The notes below the pieces were generated by a model. That model was not told where the DNA came from. It searched no databases and saw nothing but the letters and a program-made list of their open reading frames with translations. From Plasmopara viticola (taxonomy: Eukaryota; Oomycota; Peronosporomycetes; Peronosporales; Peronosporaceae): 64,000 nucleotides of DNA. Shown in pieces: positions 18,766 to 32,035 of this stretch; within the stretch, counting starts at the first letter, position 1, and the number at the start of each line of letters is the position of its first letter. The translations under genes were made by a program, and so were the position numbers. Location of the stretch: assembly GCA_001695595.3 (NCBI GenBank), contig MBPM02000124.1, positions 62,001-126,000 on the forward strand, given 5' to 3'.

Positions 18766-20057
18766 AGATATAAAGCTGTACTTTGATTGGTCAGCATAAA
18801 GAGAGGGGTGTAGCTCTAGGCAGGAGGGGTGTAGCTATAGGCACTCCCTAATCGAATCGACAATAGAACTTCCAGCCCCGTAAAATACAAATAAATTTTT
18901 TACGCACCATATCTGATATAAAGATGTTAATTTACTCATTACTTAATAATGTAGCCTCGCTCTCGTAAGCTACTCAGAAGTGTTAACAAATAAGCTACAC
19001 AAAAGTGTTAACAAATAGGGCTGTACCATCCCAGCTCCATTTGGGCGCTTGCGACGATTATGATCACTAACCACAATTGTATTTGTTCTTTTAGGGCACT
19101 TTAACCACATCAACTATACCGTTTTCTACTGCGTAAGAAACGGTATAGTGCTAAAATTACGATGGGGTAAAAATTTGTATATATATATTTTTGATTGCGG
19201 TAGTTATTGTTTGGTAGAAGGGGTGGTTTTCTTAACTTTTTTTTTTATAAAACGTAAATTTTATCAATCTATAACTTTATATGGTGTTTTGCAGAATAAT
19301 ATACGTACCAATTTTGTTTTTTTAATTGAGCTAATTTTGAGTACGGATCTGTGTATTTTCGCAATAGTAGCGACGAATGATGATTGTACTTGTCGAGAGG
19401 ACATCACGTTTAGCCGACGAAAGGTTTAAATTGATCGAAGTCAGCCTTAAAGCATTCTTCGCCAGCGTAAGTTTCTAGTATCGGTCGACCCTACAAATGG
19501 TTTTGTGCGCTATTTCGACAAAAACTTGTCAATGGAATGGTCGTTCAATGCGTTTTATTCGCAAGGCGACATTGAATGAGAATTGGCAGTACGATACTGG
19601 CGTGCACAGACGCTGTGTCCGAAATCGAAGATTGTTTACAAGGAGGCAGCGAATTCATAACCATTGTCGTACACCCTAGTTGCAGTTTCCATTACAGATC
19701 AGTTTGCAGCATCGTATTACTTGAGACACGGTGCCGCGTTTATTTATCAATCGTTCCTGCTGTATTTTTTTCTAGTCAAATTAAACATGTGCAGCTAAAT
19801 ACTATAAGATGATAGAGTCTCAAGATAATTGGCTGAAAACGTTATACGATACAAACATTAGGTCGACAATTAAGAATGGATGGTGAATGTTTAATCGAAG
19901 CCAATTATCTGTAGAACTAGGGCTCCGTACGTACTACGTACAGCCTCGTCCTTTTTGCTATCTGGTCGCACAATCCCAATCTTAATTTCGTACCAGCTGC
20001 GAGATTCAAATTTTTTCCGTGGCTCTCACTTTGTCTTGCAGCGTCTCAAGCCACACC
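18766..20057. other. Upstream arm of effector E3, no supported gene
   Basis: No gene is supported. Positions of about 19010-19760 are the inverted counterpart of the block downstream of the effector (22320-23110). A small hairpin-like motif at about 19120-19145 has a perfect counterpart in unit C (43684-43710). The E3 initiator-like element is at 20024-20032. Confidence 0.5.
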
Positions 20058-21687
20058 ATGCGCGTACTCATCCTCGTACGTACTACCATCATCTTCTTTT
20101 TTAACGTTAGCACTTGTTATGGCACTACCTCGAATATAAGACGCGACGACAAAGACAAGTCCTCGTTTAATGGCACAAACGAGGAGGCGAGAGGAAATGG
20201 ATTGGTGGATTATCTTGGTCAACCGGCTGTGCACACGATTGACCGGATTGCCATGGAGATTCAAGAGTTATCGCGCAAATTAGAAAACGAGCTCATGCTT
20301 CGAGAAGGTGTTGATTTATACGCGATACAGGGACATGCGCATTGGCGTGATATGAAACGAAAAGTCTACGAATGGTTGAAGGAACCACGAATCCACCCAA
20401 AGGATGTGTTTAAGTACTTGAAGCTTCAAAGCATCTGTCATCGACATATGGACCCAGTCACATTGGGTCACAACTCAAAGCTTCTTGTGTGGTTTTACTA
20501 TGTTAGATTTTATAGGGCTAGGAGCACCATGAGTTCAAATAACGCAGTATTTAGCAACAAAGAGCTCTTAGATTTTTTGGCCGAACACATTCAGCCACGA
20601 CCGAGTTCAAAACTGACGTTTCCGCTTCATGATCCATCCGTGTATGATCCGTATTCACAAGTCGTGACACTATTTGACTATTATCGACGCAAAGACGTTT
20701 TGACGCAATTTGCTGAGGACATGCTGACGTATATGGTCACGGATCCGCTTACCAAGGATTTTGTGCTCAAAAATTGGCTTCTACACAAGGAATCACCAGA
20801 ATACATGTTCTATCTCTTGAGGCTCGAAGAAGAGCATGCTTTGATTGGTATTGACGATTTGACTCTGTTTACTGCGTGGCTAGAATACGTTAAGATGTAC
20901 TTGAAGGTGGACGATCGGAAGTTTAAGCTTGGCAGCTTTATTTTATCCATACTGCCAAAGATGTCATTGCCACGTGCCAAGGTCATGTTCGATTCCAATG
21001 CGCTCGAGAACGTGTTGGGAGACGTAAATTACTTTAGTGGGAGCCTTGCAGCGAATGCGCGTAACTCGTGGCACCGGTACCCTGAACTTGAGTTTGAACG
21101 CTTGAAAATTTTTAACAAGAAGATTACACTGGCAAATTTTTTAGATTTCGCCAATGGGGTTGCGACTGTCGCTTTTTACGCGAAATGGAGGCCATTTAAT
21201 GGCGATCAGATGTATGATTTGCTGAAATCAAAGCATTCGTTTGATGAAGTGGTCAATCTGTTTCGAGACCTCGAGCTATCAGCACAGCACATTGGTTCTT
21301 TGGATGAAGGGCAGCGCTTCGACGTCCAGAATTATGCACACTCTATGGTGCAGTAAATGGCTGATCTCATCCATGTTACACCTTTCAGATCGTGGCGAGC
21401 ATCCCGAAGTTATTTTGAAGAAGCTTATTTCTCAACATGCTGATGTTTCGGTATTCAAGCAGTGGTTTCCAGCTTTTGTGACGTATTATCGGCGTAAGGA
21501 AGACAGAAAAGTTGAACATGCCGTTTACAGTGCCGTACGATTATTGCATAGTAATTTGCCATATACAGAGGATTCGAGCATTTCGTGGCTGACAATAGTT
21601 GGAGAATTACAGAATGACGACGCGCGTATTAAACCAGCTTTTGAATCGGTGCAGCACATGGCCAGAGAGTTGGATAAATACGATTGA
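20058..21687 (+). pseudogene. E3: W/Y-module effector, truncated by stop and frameshift
   Basis: Close copy of E1 with intact signal peptide and EEAR leader and both main W/Y modules. It ends at TAA 21354-21356 (432 residues from 20058). Just after the stop, two bases are missing relative to E5, so the remaining 100-odd codons run in another frame up to 21687. The same TAA is present in E5 but not in E1 or E2. A protein truncated after SMVQ could still be made and would keep most helices. Confidence 0.8.
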
Positions 21688-23215
21688 AGACTAGAATTAT
21701 CGAGGTGCACTGTCTTGTATGCATATATCGCCATTTTGTTTGTGACCTATGATGCCAGTCTTACATAAAAATACATCATTCTTTGTGTGTTTACTCAAGA
21801 ATGGTTGTTAAGTTTAGTGCTCAACTAATATTTTTTTCTCCGCTGCTTTGCATAAGCAAAGTACACACGTAGCGGATTAATACAAAAATTGGCTCAACAC
21901 TTAAAAGTATTATATCTTTTTCTTCGCCGCTGCGTACCCGATCCTTGCGCCGACGCGACTATCGACTCAGAGGGAAAAACTACGATATTTCTTTTGCTGT
22001 AACGCTTATAATTTGACGCAATCCACGCGTTACCAATACGTAACGTTGTGAGATTCAAATCACCGGGTCATTCCTTTATTGCAAATAGGGAAGAAGTATT
22101 ATACGTAAAGCGTTGCCCCTGGCGGTCGCAGAGTTTTTGCGGCGGCAGACAGTAAAACCGAAATGGTGTCCGGTATATGAACAAAAGGACCGTGAATTGT
22201 AATTTTAGCTGAAACATTAATTTATGAAGTTCCTGCTTAAGTTGCACAAAAGTGTAGGTCATAAGAAGATATATAAGCGTCTTCCTTTCTGTCCCACCAA
22301 AAACAGTAAAAAGACTTCAACAGGAACGATTAATAAATGACTAAGGCATTGTATCTTTAGTAATGGGATGCTGCAAACTGATCTGTAATGAAAACTGCAA
22401 CTAGGAAGTACGACAATGGTAATGAATTCGCTGCCTTCATGTAAACAATCTTCGTTTTCGGGCATAGCGTCTGTGCACGCCAGTATCGTACTGCCAATTT
22501 TTATCCAACGTCGCTTTGCCGACAACACGCATGGAACGACCTTTCCACGGGCAAGTTTTTGTCAAAATAGCGCACAAAACCATTCGTAGAGTCGACCGCT
22601 TATAACTACTTACGTTGGCGAAGAATGCTTTAACGCTGCCTTGGACCAAATATTTAAGTATGTCCTTCTGACAAGTACAATCATCACTCGTCGCTATTAC
22701 AAAGAAAATACATTGATCCGTACGATGCCATTCTATCTCAGGATAGATGGCAACGTACGAATCAATCAGTGTACTCTTTTTATCTTCTAAATTTAATTAA
22801 CAGCTCAAGATTAGATCTTTTTCTGAACTAAAATTAGTACTTATATTTTTTTGCACAGCCCATATCAAGTAATAAATTGGTAAAAAATTACGTTTTATAA
22901 AGAGAAATTAAGAAATTTACCAAACAATGCATACCCCAATCAATATATACAAACTTCTACACTATCCTAATTTACGCATTAAAATACGGTATGGTTGATG
23001 TAGTACAAGTCAAAGTGCTTTAGAAGAACAGATACAACTGTATTTAGTGATCACAATCGTCGCAAGCGCTCAAATGAAGCTGGGATGGTACAGCCCTAAT
23101 TGTTATACACTCTTGAGAAGCTTACTTGAGCGGGGTTATAGTAGTTAGTAATGAGTAAATTCAGATCTTTTCATCTGGTATGATGCGTGTAAATTTTATT
23201 TGTATTTTACTGTGT
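21688..23215. other. Downstream arm of effector E3, no supported gene
   Basis: Same content as 2479-4008: 3' flank, then the inverted arm (22320-23110) relative to the upstream arm. No gene is supported. Confidence 0.55.
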
Positions 23216-23226
23216 AATTAACGTTG

Positions 23227-23552
23227 AGCAGGGAAAAGGTTGGGGTGACGCCCTCCTTCCAAGCGAGGGGGCTAAATACTCCCGCGCTTCGGGCAGGTGC
23301 TCTTGGGCATCTGCAGGTCTCCAACGAGTCTCACCCTCGACGCGACGGTCTCCAGCACCAGGGCGCCACCTGGGCTCTTACCAAGTCAGAGCTAAACAAA
23401 ATAATGGAAGACCCTCACGACCTCGGTGCTGGCTGCACTGCCCGCCGAACGAGACCCGACGTATGCGAACACCACTCTATGCCGTGGACTAGCCAGACTG
23501 AGCCTAGAACGTGCATAACTTGGCAACGCGATAACGTAATACAATACAATAC
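23227..23552 (+). mobile_element. SINE family 1, copy B1
   Basis: Unit B partner of the copy at 4020. Its flanks are AATTAACGTTG (23216-23226) and AATTTACGTTG (23553-23563), one base diverged since insertion. Confidence 0.8.
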
Positions 23553-23625
23553 AATTTACGTTGGGGGCTAAAAGTTCTATAGTCGACTCAATTATAGTAT
23601 AATATATATACATATATATATTGTA

Positions 23626-23954
23626 GCTTTGGAAAAGGTTGGGTGACGCCCTCCTTCCAAGCGCGGGGGCTAATTGCTCGCGCGCTTCGGGAAGGTGCTC
23701 TCGGGCATTTGCAGGTCTCTAACGAGTCTCACCCTCGACGCGACGGTCTCCAGCACCAGGGCGCCACCTGGGCTCTTACCAAGTCAGAGCTAAACAAAAT
23801 GATGGAAGACCCTCACGACCTCGGTACTGGCTACACTGCCCGCCGAACGAGACCCGACGTATGCGGACACCACTCTATGCCGTGGACTAGCCAGACTGAG
23901 CCTAGCACGTGCATAACTTGGCAACGCGATCACGTAATACAATACAATACAATC
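23626..23954 (+). mobile_element. SINE family 1, copy B2
   Basis: Unit B partner of the copy at 4417, flanked by TATATTGTA (23617-23625 and 23955-23963). Confidence 0.8.
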
Positions 23955-24081
23955 TATATTGTAAATTATTTTGGAAAGGGAGATTTTCCTTTTCTAACCA
24001 AAGTTAATGGTAGAACGGAAAAAATATACCTTTTCTTAAATTAAATCGAAAAAAAACTCCTCCAAAACAGAAATTGATGTT

Positions 24082-24410
24082 GTATTGTATTGTATTGTAT
24101 TACGTTATCGCGTTGCCAAGTCATGCACGTGCTAGGCTCTATGGCTAGTCCACGGCATAGAGTGGTGTCCGCATACGTCGGGTCTCGTTCGGCGGGCAGT
24201 GCAGCCAGCACCGAGGCTGTGAGGGTCTTCCATTATTTTGTGTAGTTCTGACTTGGTAAGAGCCCAGGTGGCGCCCTGGTGCTGGAGACCGTCGCGTCGA
24301 GGGTGAGACTCGTTAGAGACCTGCAGATGCCCGAGAGCACCTGCCCGAAGCGCGCGAGCATTTAGCCCCCGCGCTTGGAAGGAGGGCGTCACCCCAACCT
24401 TTTCCGAAAA
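24082..24410 (-). mobile_element. SINE family 1, copy B3
   Basis: Unit B partner of the copy at 4870, flanked by AGAAATTGATGTT (24069-24081 and 24411-24423). Confidence 0.8.
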
Positions 24411-24549
24411 AGAAATTGATGTTATGTTAGCAATATTTTTTTTTGCAACAATGGCAGAATTATACATCTGAAAAATAAAAAAAAGAATTCATGCCTTAAG
24501 AAAGTAATTTCTCCGCATACAATCTTTGGGGAGCCTTTAAGAGATGGTT

Positions 24550-25200
24550 AAGATGCACTGTAAGCAGAGAGATGGCGCGGTTTAAATCCACTTGTTACAA
24601 AGTGACTCAAAATTGCTGGACAGACGAAACAATGGGGTGTGGTTATGCCACTTACATCACTTCAATGTAAGAATTGTACGAGAAAACAATTCAAGTATGT
24701 CCAAATTCAACTTCATCGTTTGTTGTGTCGTTCGAATAAAAAACAAACAAGCCAATGGAGTATGCTGTTGAGGTGAACAGTACCAGTGGTACCTGCGCAT
24801 GCGGTTATGCGAGAGATATGAATGCTGCATGTCGACACCTCATAGCAGCTCTCAAGCTTTCAAATCAGCTGTCACGTGCAAAATTGTAATTTGGGGATCC
24901 AAAACGTATCTACTTGCCTACGATGAAGCACTCGAAGGGAAGCAACTTGTGACAAAAAGTGAACTGGTAAAGAGTGAGCATCTTCCAACAAATCCGACCA
25001 AATTTGACAACTTTGTTGGAAGATGCTCACTCTTTACCAATTCACTTTTTGTCACAAGTGGCTTCCCAAAAAGAAGCGAGTCGAATCACAGCATGCAACA
25101 TTAGAAGTTGGTGCGCCAAAAAGTGTTTATCGATGCGGCAGCTGTGGTCAAGTAGGACACATCAAGCGTCGATGCACTAGTAATGCGCAGCATAAAAGTA
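24550..25200 (+). pseudogene. MULE transposase C-terminal remnant, copy B
   Basis: Near-identical to 5340-5985: SWIM-type finger near 24796-24842, fold-back hairpin (24945-25059) and CCHC knuckle near 25132-25174. It has the same internal breaks as copy A, so it was dead before the units separated. Confidence 0.65.
24945..25059. repeat. Fold-back inverted repeat, 48-bp arms, copy B
   Basis: Arms 24945-24992 and 25012-25059, one mismatch, 19-bp spacer; equivalent to 5733-5847. Confidence 0.9.
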
Positions 25201-25511
25201 TTTTATCTTGTGAGCTAGGCATATCTTCTTATTGCCCAATAGTTATTTTACTTCGAAGGTTTCATTTTAGTGGAAAAGTTGTGATTCGAGATAGATTTTT
25301 TCCATCTAAATGATAATTTATTCATTAAATTTGAAACAAAAAAAATTCCATTCTCCCAAAGTTAATTTATAAATCTTCGAAATCTTTATCATGTTACTTT
25401 AAGGACCCAAACGACCGTAAGTCTCTTGTTTATAAAATGTCAAACCACTTTATTCATCAGTCTTACAGTGAAACTGCGACGTCTTAAACATAACTCTGCT
25501 ACAGGCAAGTC

Positions 25512-26618
25512 CTAACTTTGCGCGGCTACCAACTCTTCCGCCAACTTCTTTCCAAATAGGCGTATTTTTGAGTCAATAATACACTTAGTCTTACCTGTGT
25601 CGTGGTAGCATTGATTGATCTCATTTAGAGACATATGTGTCTTTGTCTTTTCCGGATACTTTTCCATATACTTTTTCGCATACCACAGCCATATTCTTGA
25701 CTCGTACTGATCGAGAAGACCATTTGGATATTTGTCAAGCAATAAATGTTCAAAAACAAGCCTTGGCTCTATACCTTTACTCAATCAGTCATGGCCAAGT
25801 CGACGTTGAAGATAGATCGCTAGCTTCATAGTCTTTTCTGACTGTCTTGCCGAACTATGTAGCGAGGATAGACCCTTGTCACCGAGTGTGTGGTTGAGCT
25901 GATGAATAAGCTCCATTGACTCACCAGGCACGTGTTTGCTGAAATAAAGGCTCCAGAGACCATACTCTGGGTTGAGTAGCAATGTCGGGTTGTGCTTGTC
26001 ACGCTGCAACATCTTGTAGAGTTGGATGGGGCTAATTCCTAGATTTTTCCAATACGACATGTGCTCCATTTGCAGTTCTGTGCAATAGCTTTCAGTGCTG
26101 TGCTTGCCTCACTCGTTGCCTCTTCCAGTATCATTGTCAATATATAATCACCGTATTGCACCCGCAACTTTTCAATGATCGACACTTGTTTCTCGGGATG
26201 CTTCGAATTGTCATTTTTCGCGTACGCGAGCCAAAGATGAAACTTGGAAGTCGACAAATGTCCTTGTTGACCTTATCGACCTCCAGCATGGTGTTAATAT
26301 TCTGTGGATTCTATTTTCCATCGACCACGAAGTTACTTTAAGCTCATTCAGAGACTCCGCATCTTGCTTTCGAACCATATGATAGGACTTGGCCAGTAAG
26401 ACGGCAAGTTTTTCTTTCCAGCCCAAAGTTTCGATACTATTAACCCTTTCTTCGTCTCCTGCAGACGGCAGTCTCAAAAGGAGGGTATTAAATTGAGCTC
26501 CAGTAGATAAAAAGGTCCTTGGGGGTGTGAGGGACGCAGTCGCATTCGCAGAAGCGTCGTCTTGTGCAATATCGGGAAGGATTAATAGGAGTGCAAGAGC
26601 AACACGGCTAAGACGCAT
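25512..26618 (-). pseudogene. Second effector type, decayed, copy B
   Basis: Unit B copy of 6299-7404. It has the same signal peptide start (26618), the GDEER leader and W/Y-like helices, with frameshifts at the equivalent positions and the in-frame TGA near 25785. One extra base near 26075 adds a further difference. It is not functional as a full protein. Confidence 0.6.
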
Positions 26619-27730
26619 TTGATAACTTGCTAGCCGAATGGATAATAGAAGGGTAGAGCTCGTCGATCGCATTCCAAGTCCCCCTTTGCGCATCATCGAC
26701 AAAGTAGGGTTAGTTCAGGAGCCATTTTAAACGTCGAAGAAACGCTGCAAAGGCTGATTTGCTCTGTAGGGCCGGTTCAGCAACCCTGTGTCTGCTCGAC
26801 AAGTTGTGGGTTGGCTACAAAGTGTTAGCGTACCGCATATTGGGATGACTACATACTGCGAATAGAACCTAAGCATTGGCTGGTGTTAATCAATTTTACT
26901 AAAATACGGCCCGTGCATTGGCTGATGTTTATCAGCTGGTGGTGTACTAAGCGATAGCAGCAGTATTGATTTGGCATCTTCGTGTCAACCCGTCACATTT
27001 TTTAAATAATTGGTGTAATCGGACTCTTTTCTTCCTCTTATTTGGTTTCATAGACATATAAGGGGAGTAGTAATTTATTTTTATTTCTGATCCGAAGAAA
27101 AATATGTCACTAGAGTGCATGATCGCGGTCGTATACAAATTGGGCATGAAGCCACCATTGCCGAGCTCATTAGCGAAGCAGTAGCAATAAATTGACCTGC
27201 GACCTCTAAGCCATAGCTGTCAATTATAGCTCTGACATTTTCAACGGCCTCTTTTAGCCCTCGGTTGTTTGAATCTTACTTCTTTAGGTATTGATAATGC
27301 GTGGACTGCGTCAAATTATAAGCGTTGCAGCAAAAGAAATGAGTATTGATTCATCGGCTGGAAGTAATTTTTTTCCACTGAGTGGAGACAGTCGACAGCA
27401 GCGCAAGAATCAGGTACGCGGCGCTCAACTGAATCGAGGAAAAAGACATGGTGATTTTAGGTGCTGAGCTAATGTTTGTATTAATCCGCTACATGTGTCC
27501 TTACTTACCTGGTTGCTAATGCAAAGCAGCTGAGCACAAAACTCAATATTTATTCTTGAATATAAATACAAAGAGTAGTGTATTTTTATTTAAGACTGGC
27601 ATTACAGGTCACAAACAAGAGTTGACAAGGAACTGTGATTAATTAACTAGATTAAATCTTCAAATTATGTTAGCTACTCAGCTTTGCCGATACATGCATA
27701 CGAGACAATCTTCCTCGATAATCCAAGTCT
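26619..27730. other. Gene-free stretch with an empty SINE site
   Basis: No gene is supported. GTGTCCTTAC at 27495-27504 is the unoccupied counterpart of the SINE insertion at 8281-8607. The rest matches 7405-8835. Confidence 0.6.
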
Positions 27731-29364
27731 TCAACCGGATTCGTTCAACTCGTGCAGCAGCAATTCAAAAGCTGATTTAATACGCGCGTCTTCATTCTGT
27801 AATTCTCCGACTATTTTCAGCCATGAAATGCTCGATTCTCTATTCTCAGGCAATCTCTCTTGCAATAATCGTATGGCAGTGTAAATGGCATCGTCAACAC
27901 TTTTCTTATTCACACGCCGATAATACGCGACAAAAGCTGGAAAACAGCTCTTGAGTACCGAAAGATCAGCATGGTGAGAAATAAGCTCATCCAGAATAAC
28001 TTCGGGATGCTCGTGACGATCTGGAAATCGTAACATGGGTGAGGGATCAGTCAGGTACTGCACCATAGAGTGTGCATAACTCTGGACGTCGGAGCGCTGC
28101 CCTTCATTCAAAGAATTAATGTGCTGTGCTGCTAGCTCGAGGTCTCGAAACAGAATGACCACTTCATCAAACGAATACTTTGATCTCAGCAAATCAAACA
28201 TCTGATCGCCATCAAATGGCCTCCATTTTGCGTAAAAAGCGACGGTCGCAATCCCGTTGGCGAAATCTAGAAAATTATCCGGCGTAATCTTCTTGTTAAA
28301 AATTCCCAAGCGTCTAAACACAAGGTCAGGGTATCGGTGCCACATTTTACGCGCATGCGCTGCAAGGCTCTCACTGACGTATTTTACGTCTCCCAACACG
28401 TTCTCGAGCGCATTGGAATCGAACATGACCTTCGCACGTGGCAATGACATCTCTGGCAGTATGGACAAAATAAAGCTGCCAAGTTTAAAGTTCCGATCGT
28501 CCACCTGCAAGTACATTTTCACGTATTCTAGCCACGCAGTAAACAGAGTCAAATCGTCAATCCCAATCAAAGCATGTTCTTTCTCGAGCCTCAAGAGTAG
28601 GAACATGTATTTTGGTGATTCCTTGTGTAGAAGCCATTTCTTAAGCACAAAATCCTTGGTAATCGGATTCGTGACCATATACGTCAGCATACCTCAGCAA
28701 ATTGCGTCAAAACTTGCTTGCGTCGATAATAGTCAAATAGTGTCACGACTTGTAAAAACGGATCATACACGGATGGTTCATGAAGCGTAAACGTCAATTC
28801 GGAACTCGGTCGTGGCTCAATGCGATCGGCCAAAAAATATAAAAGGTCCTTGTTGTTAAATGGTGCGGTATTTGAACTCATGGTGCTCCTAGCCCTATAA
28901 GAATCAATATAGAAAAACCACATAAGAAGCTTGGGGTCGTGACCCAATTTGACTGGGTCCATGCCGTGATGAAAGATGCTTTGAAGGTTCAAATACGAAA
29001 ACACATCCTTTGGGTGGACTAATGGTTTTTTTAACCATTCGTACGCTTTGTCTTTCATATCAAGCCAATGCTTATGATCCTTTATCGTGTTTAACTTCAC
29101 TCGTCTCTTACGCATGAGCGCCTTCTCTAATTTTCGCGATAATTTTTGAATCCGCATGGCTTTTTTTTTAACATTTTGGTTAATTATGTGCACAGCCGGT
29201 TGACTAAAATAATCCACCAATCCCTTGCCTCTCGCCTCCTCGTTCGTGCCATTTAACGAGGCCTTGTCTCTGTCATCGCGTCTTGTATTCGAGGTAGTGC
29301 CATAACAAGTGCTTACATTAAAAAAGAAAATGATGGCAGTACGTACGAAGATGAGTACGCGCAT
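27731..29364 (-). pseudogene. E4: W/Y-module effector, frameshifted
   Basis: Unit B copy of E2. The start at 29364 gives the MRVLIF signal peptide, then NEEAR and the KKKAMRIQ segment. Relative to E2, one or more bases are missing near 28690 (the AEDML region), so the N-terminal part stops at about 28684 and the C-terminal 300 residues lie in another frame with no clear start of their own. The initiator-like element is degraded here: TCTCACTAC instead of TCTCACTTT, and displaced. Confidence 0.8.
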
Positions 29365-29619
29365 GGTGTGGCTTGAGACGTTGCAATATAAAGGGGTAGT
29401 GAGAAAAGGTCGGGATCTTGCAGCTGGTGCAAAATCAAGAATGGGATTGTGCGAGGGGAGCCAAATATTCACCATCCATTCTTTATTGTCGACCTATTGT
29501 TTGTATCGAATACCGTTTACAACCAATCATCTTGTGACTCTATCATCTTATAGTATTTAGCTGGAGAATGATACATATTTAATTTGAGGGTGAAGTGGTA
29601 CAAACACAAGGAGATTTCG

Positions 29620-30790
29620 ATGGCAGCAGACAGCAAGGCTCCACCGCCCGAAGAAGACGCGACTTCGTGGCGCCAATTCGGGCGTGATTACTATGTCTTA
29701 CTCGGTGTGGAACGTGATGCTTCAAGTAGTGAAGTCCGGAACCGCTTCCTCTCGCTCTCGCGTGAATTCCATCCGGATCGACGACGTCAAGGCCTCGACC
29801 GTGCGTACAAAGTATTAATTGATCCAATCAAACGGCACGTCTATGACATGTACGGCGAAAAGGTAAGGACAGTACTATTTTACGCTTTCCTCATGGAATT
29901 CTCAAATTTAATACCGAAACAGTGTCCGGCCGTCCATGGTCAAATAACAGGGCATCCAGGTCCTCGAACAAGATCACATCGCTTCACAAAACATGGTCGG
30001 CTTCCAATTGCAAACACGCGACGAGCTGCAACAATACATGGAAAAGCTCGTGCGGCAACGGCACGAACAGGCTCTTGACGTCCAATTCGTGTCCCATAGC
30101 GAACTGGCCATGCATGTCGATGCGTCCGACTGGGTCCACGCACCGATGCAAGCGTTCCGTCATCTCTTGGACCCTCACGTCCACTACGTGGCTCGGACGC
30201 AAATGACACTCCATCAACGGACGGACTTTCCCTTGTCTCGTACGACCAAGTTGTCAATTGGGGGCTTTATGTACGACCGACTCGGCCTGACCAGGGGTGG
30301 CTTCACCACGGCACTGTCGTACAAGTCATCAAACCCAAGTCTCCCAACCGTCAAGCTCTCGAGTCAACTCGGCTCGGTGCCCAAGCTGCACTGTCGACTG
30401 AGTCATCCCATGTCGCGGTACACGCTCTTTATGCTCATTCCCGAGCTCGACGAGCACGGACTCGACCTGTCCGTGGGTGTGAACCAGCTCTTGGCCCCCC
30501 AACTCCATGGCTCCATGATGTGGAGTACACGTGACGGCCTCTTGGGATCCCTTGGGCACGACACGGACACGCAGGCGGCCACGGCAGTCGTCGCAGTGAA
30601 CGCAGCGGGTCCGAATCTCTCGCTCCAAGTCCGTCGCGCAATCACCAGTTCCACAACCATTAACCTTTCCTTGCGCGCGAGTATGATGGCGGGCGTCTCC
30701 ACCGTCACGGGCATGAGTCGAGAACTCTCGCATCGCACACGCGTGGCGGTTGGCGTCTTGCTCGCACGTGCAGGCGTCACGCTACGATAA
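29620..30790 (+). CDS. DNAJC11-like J-protein, copy B (J-domain deletion)
   Basis: Exon 1 is 29620-29862, intron 29863-29950 (GT-AG, 88 bp) and exon 2 29951-30790, giving about 360 residues in one frame. The HPD motif is present, but a 42-bp in-frame deletion just after RRRQG removes 14 codons that copy A has, mostly helix III of the J-domain. The C-terminal part is open to TAA 30788-30790 and resembles the beta-rich region of DNAJC11-type proteins. The family is usually near 550 residues, so this copy also seems C-terminally short. It may be a pseudogene or a J-domain-impaired paralogue; expression data would decide. It is divergent from E4, 255 bp away. Confidence 0.55.
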
Positions 30791-31870
30791 GGCTTTACCC
30801 GTGGCAGTGTCCGCTTCGTCGTGCTCATTTCCCAACAAGCGGTCTGTCCAGAAATACTTTTCTTCCTTTTCTGCTACCATGAAGCAGTATGCGAATGTAA
30901 ACGTTTGCGCCGTGGCGTGGCTGTGACCCCCACAACATGCAGTAGTGGCAAGCCTAAACGATTCGTCTCGTAGGTGGACATAGTGGGAAACGAGCTGCAG
31001 ATCTCCTTTGCCGAGAAAGAGACGATGAGGAGGTTGGTAAGCCACCACTATTCGTCAAATTTAATGGGTACGGTGGATTTACGGAAGCAACAATCTCCAG
31101 GCCGTCAAGCAAAGCAGCAAGGGGTGAGCGACCTGCCAAAACACGTCCGCGATCAACGATTTGTATGTGGTAGACACCGCGAGGTGATGTCGTGACGCCC
31201 GGGTCGTTACAACGATACGTGCCGGTGCCAGACGTGCGCAACAGAAGCTCAAGACGTTCTATTTCTGAGCATCCGTGAGGGATGTACCACGCCGTCAGCA
31301 AAAGTTTCATGGTTGTGTTGACCGTGGTCAATCTCTCCCACCCAATGATGTCTTCTCCTTGTTGTGTCTGCAATCGGCACATATTTATAGGACCTTGGCA
31401 ATTGATGAGCCGGATTTCGCGCTTGCGTTTTCGTTTGTGGTGCAAGGCATGTGTGCCTTCGATGATATTTTAGGTCTAATGTGTTTTTGTATCTGTAAAA
31501 AATGGATCAAAGTAGCATGATCCTCGAGAGACTGTTTGTGGTGTAGTTTCAACATGACGCCGTAGACAATCATTTGCAGTCAGATGTAATCCCGAATTTG
31601 CGAAGTTGCTATTGAGCTAACCTGAGTACTATGGGTGATCACAGTTAAAAGAAAAAGGTATATACCTTTGATTCGCCCCTGCAATGCGGCTGTAGAGCAA
31701 CCTGTCTTATAAAAGTTTGGTTAAAGTCTATCAACAAGCCAATCATGGCTAGTAAAATAATGTGTGTAAGCCTCGTGCAACGTCTTGGGAAAGACCCTTT
31801 ATAGCCACTACAGCGCGCGATGTGGAAGGGGTAGAGCTAGACCCCTGCGTCCATTTTTTTGCAGCGTCGA
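30791..31870. other. Degenerate region between DnaJ-like copy B and the LINE
   Basis: No gene is supported. Up to about 31493 it matches the DnaJ 3' region of unit A (11926-12630). From there it matches unit A from about 16430 onward, so about 3.8 kb of the A arrangement, including the MULE, is absent between the two. Confidence 0.5.
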
Positions 31871-32035
31871 CAAGAAAGCTATTTTTCACTTTCGAAGTAG
31901 CAGCGCACCGAGCAAAGCCCCGGCAGCCCTGTACCAGCTGACGGCGTTCGAAAGATTTCGAGTACACAGTTTCCACCCAGTGAATACTTGGTTGGCGTAC
32001 AGCGTCCTTCAACCTTCCCCTGACCTTTGAGCACT

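Larger units (their letters stand above)
1..19238. repeat. Tandem unit A of the effector array
   Basis: First copy of a roughly 19 kb unit. Its order of elements is repeated from 19239 at a near-constant offset of about 19.21 kb up to the SINE at 8281. For example, the effector start is at 847 and 20058, and the hairpin arms are at 5733 and 24945. Unit A alone has the SINE at 8281-8607 and the MULE at about 12.8-15.55 kb, and it holds the only two open effector genes. The left boundary is arbitrary because the window starts inside the upstream arm. Confidence 0.85.
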
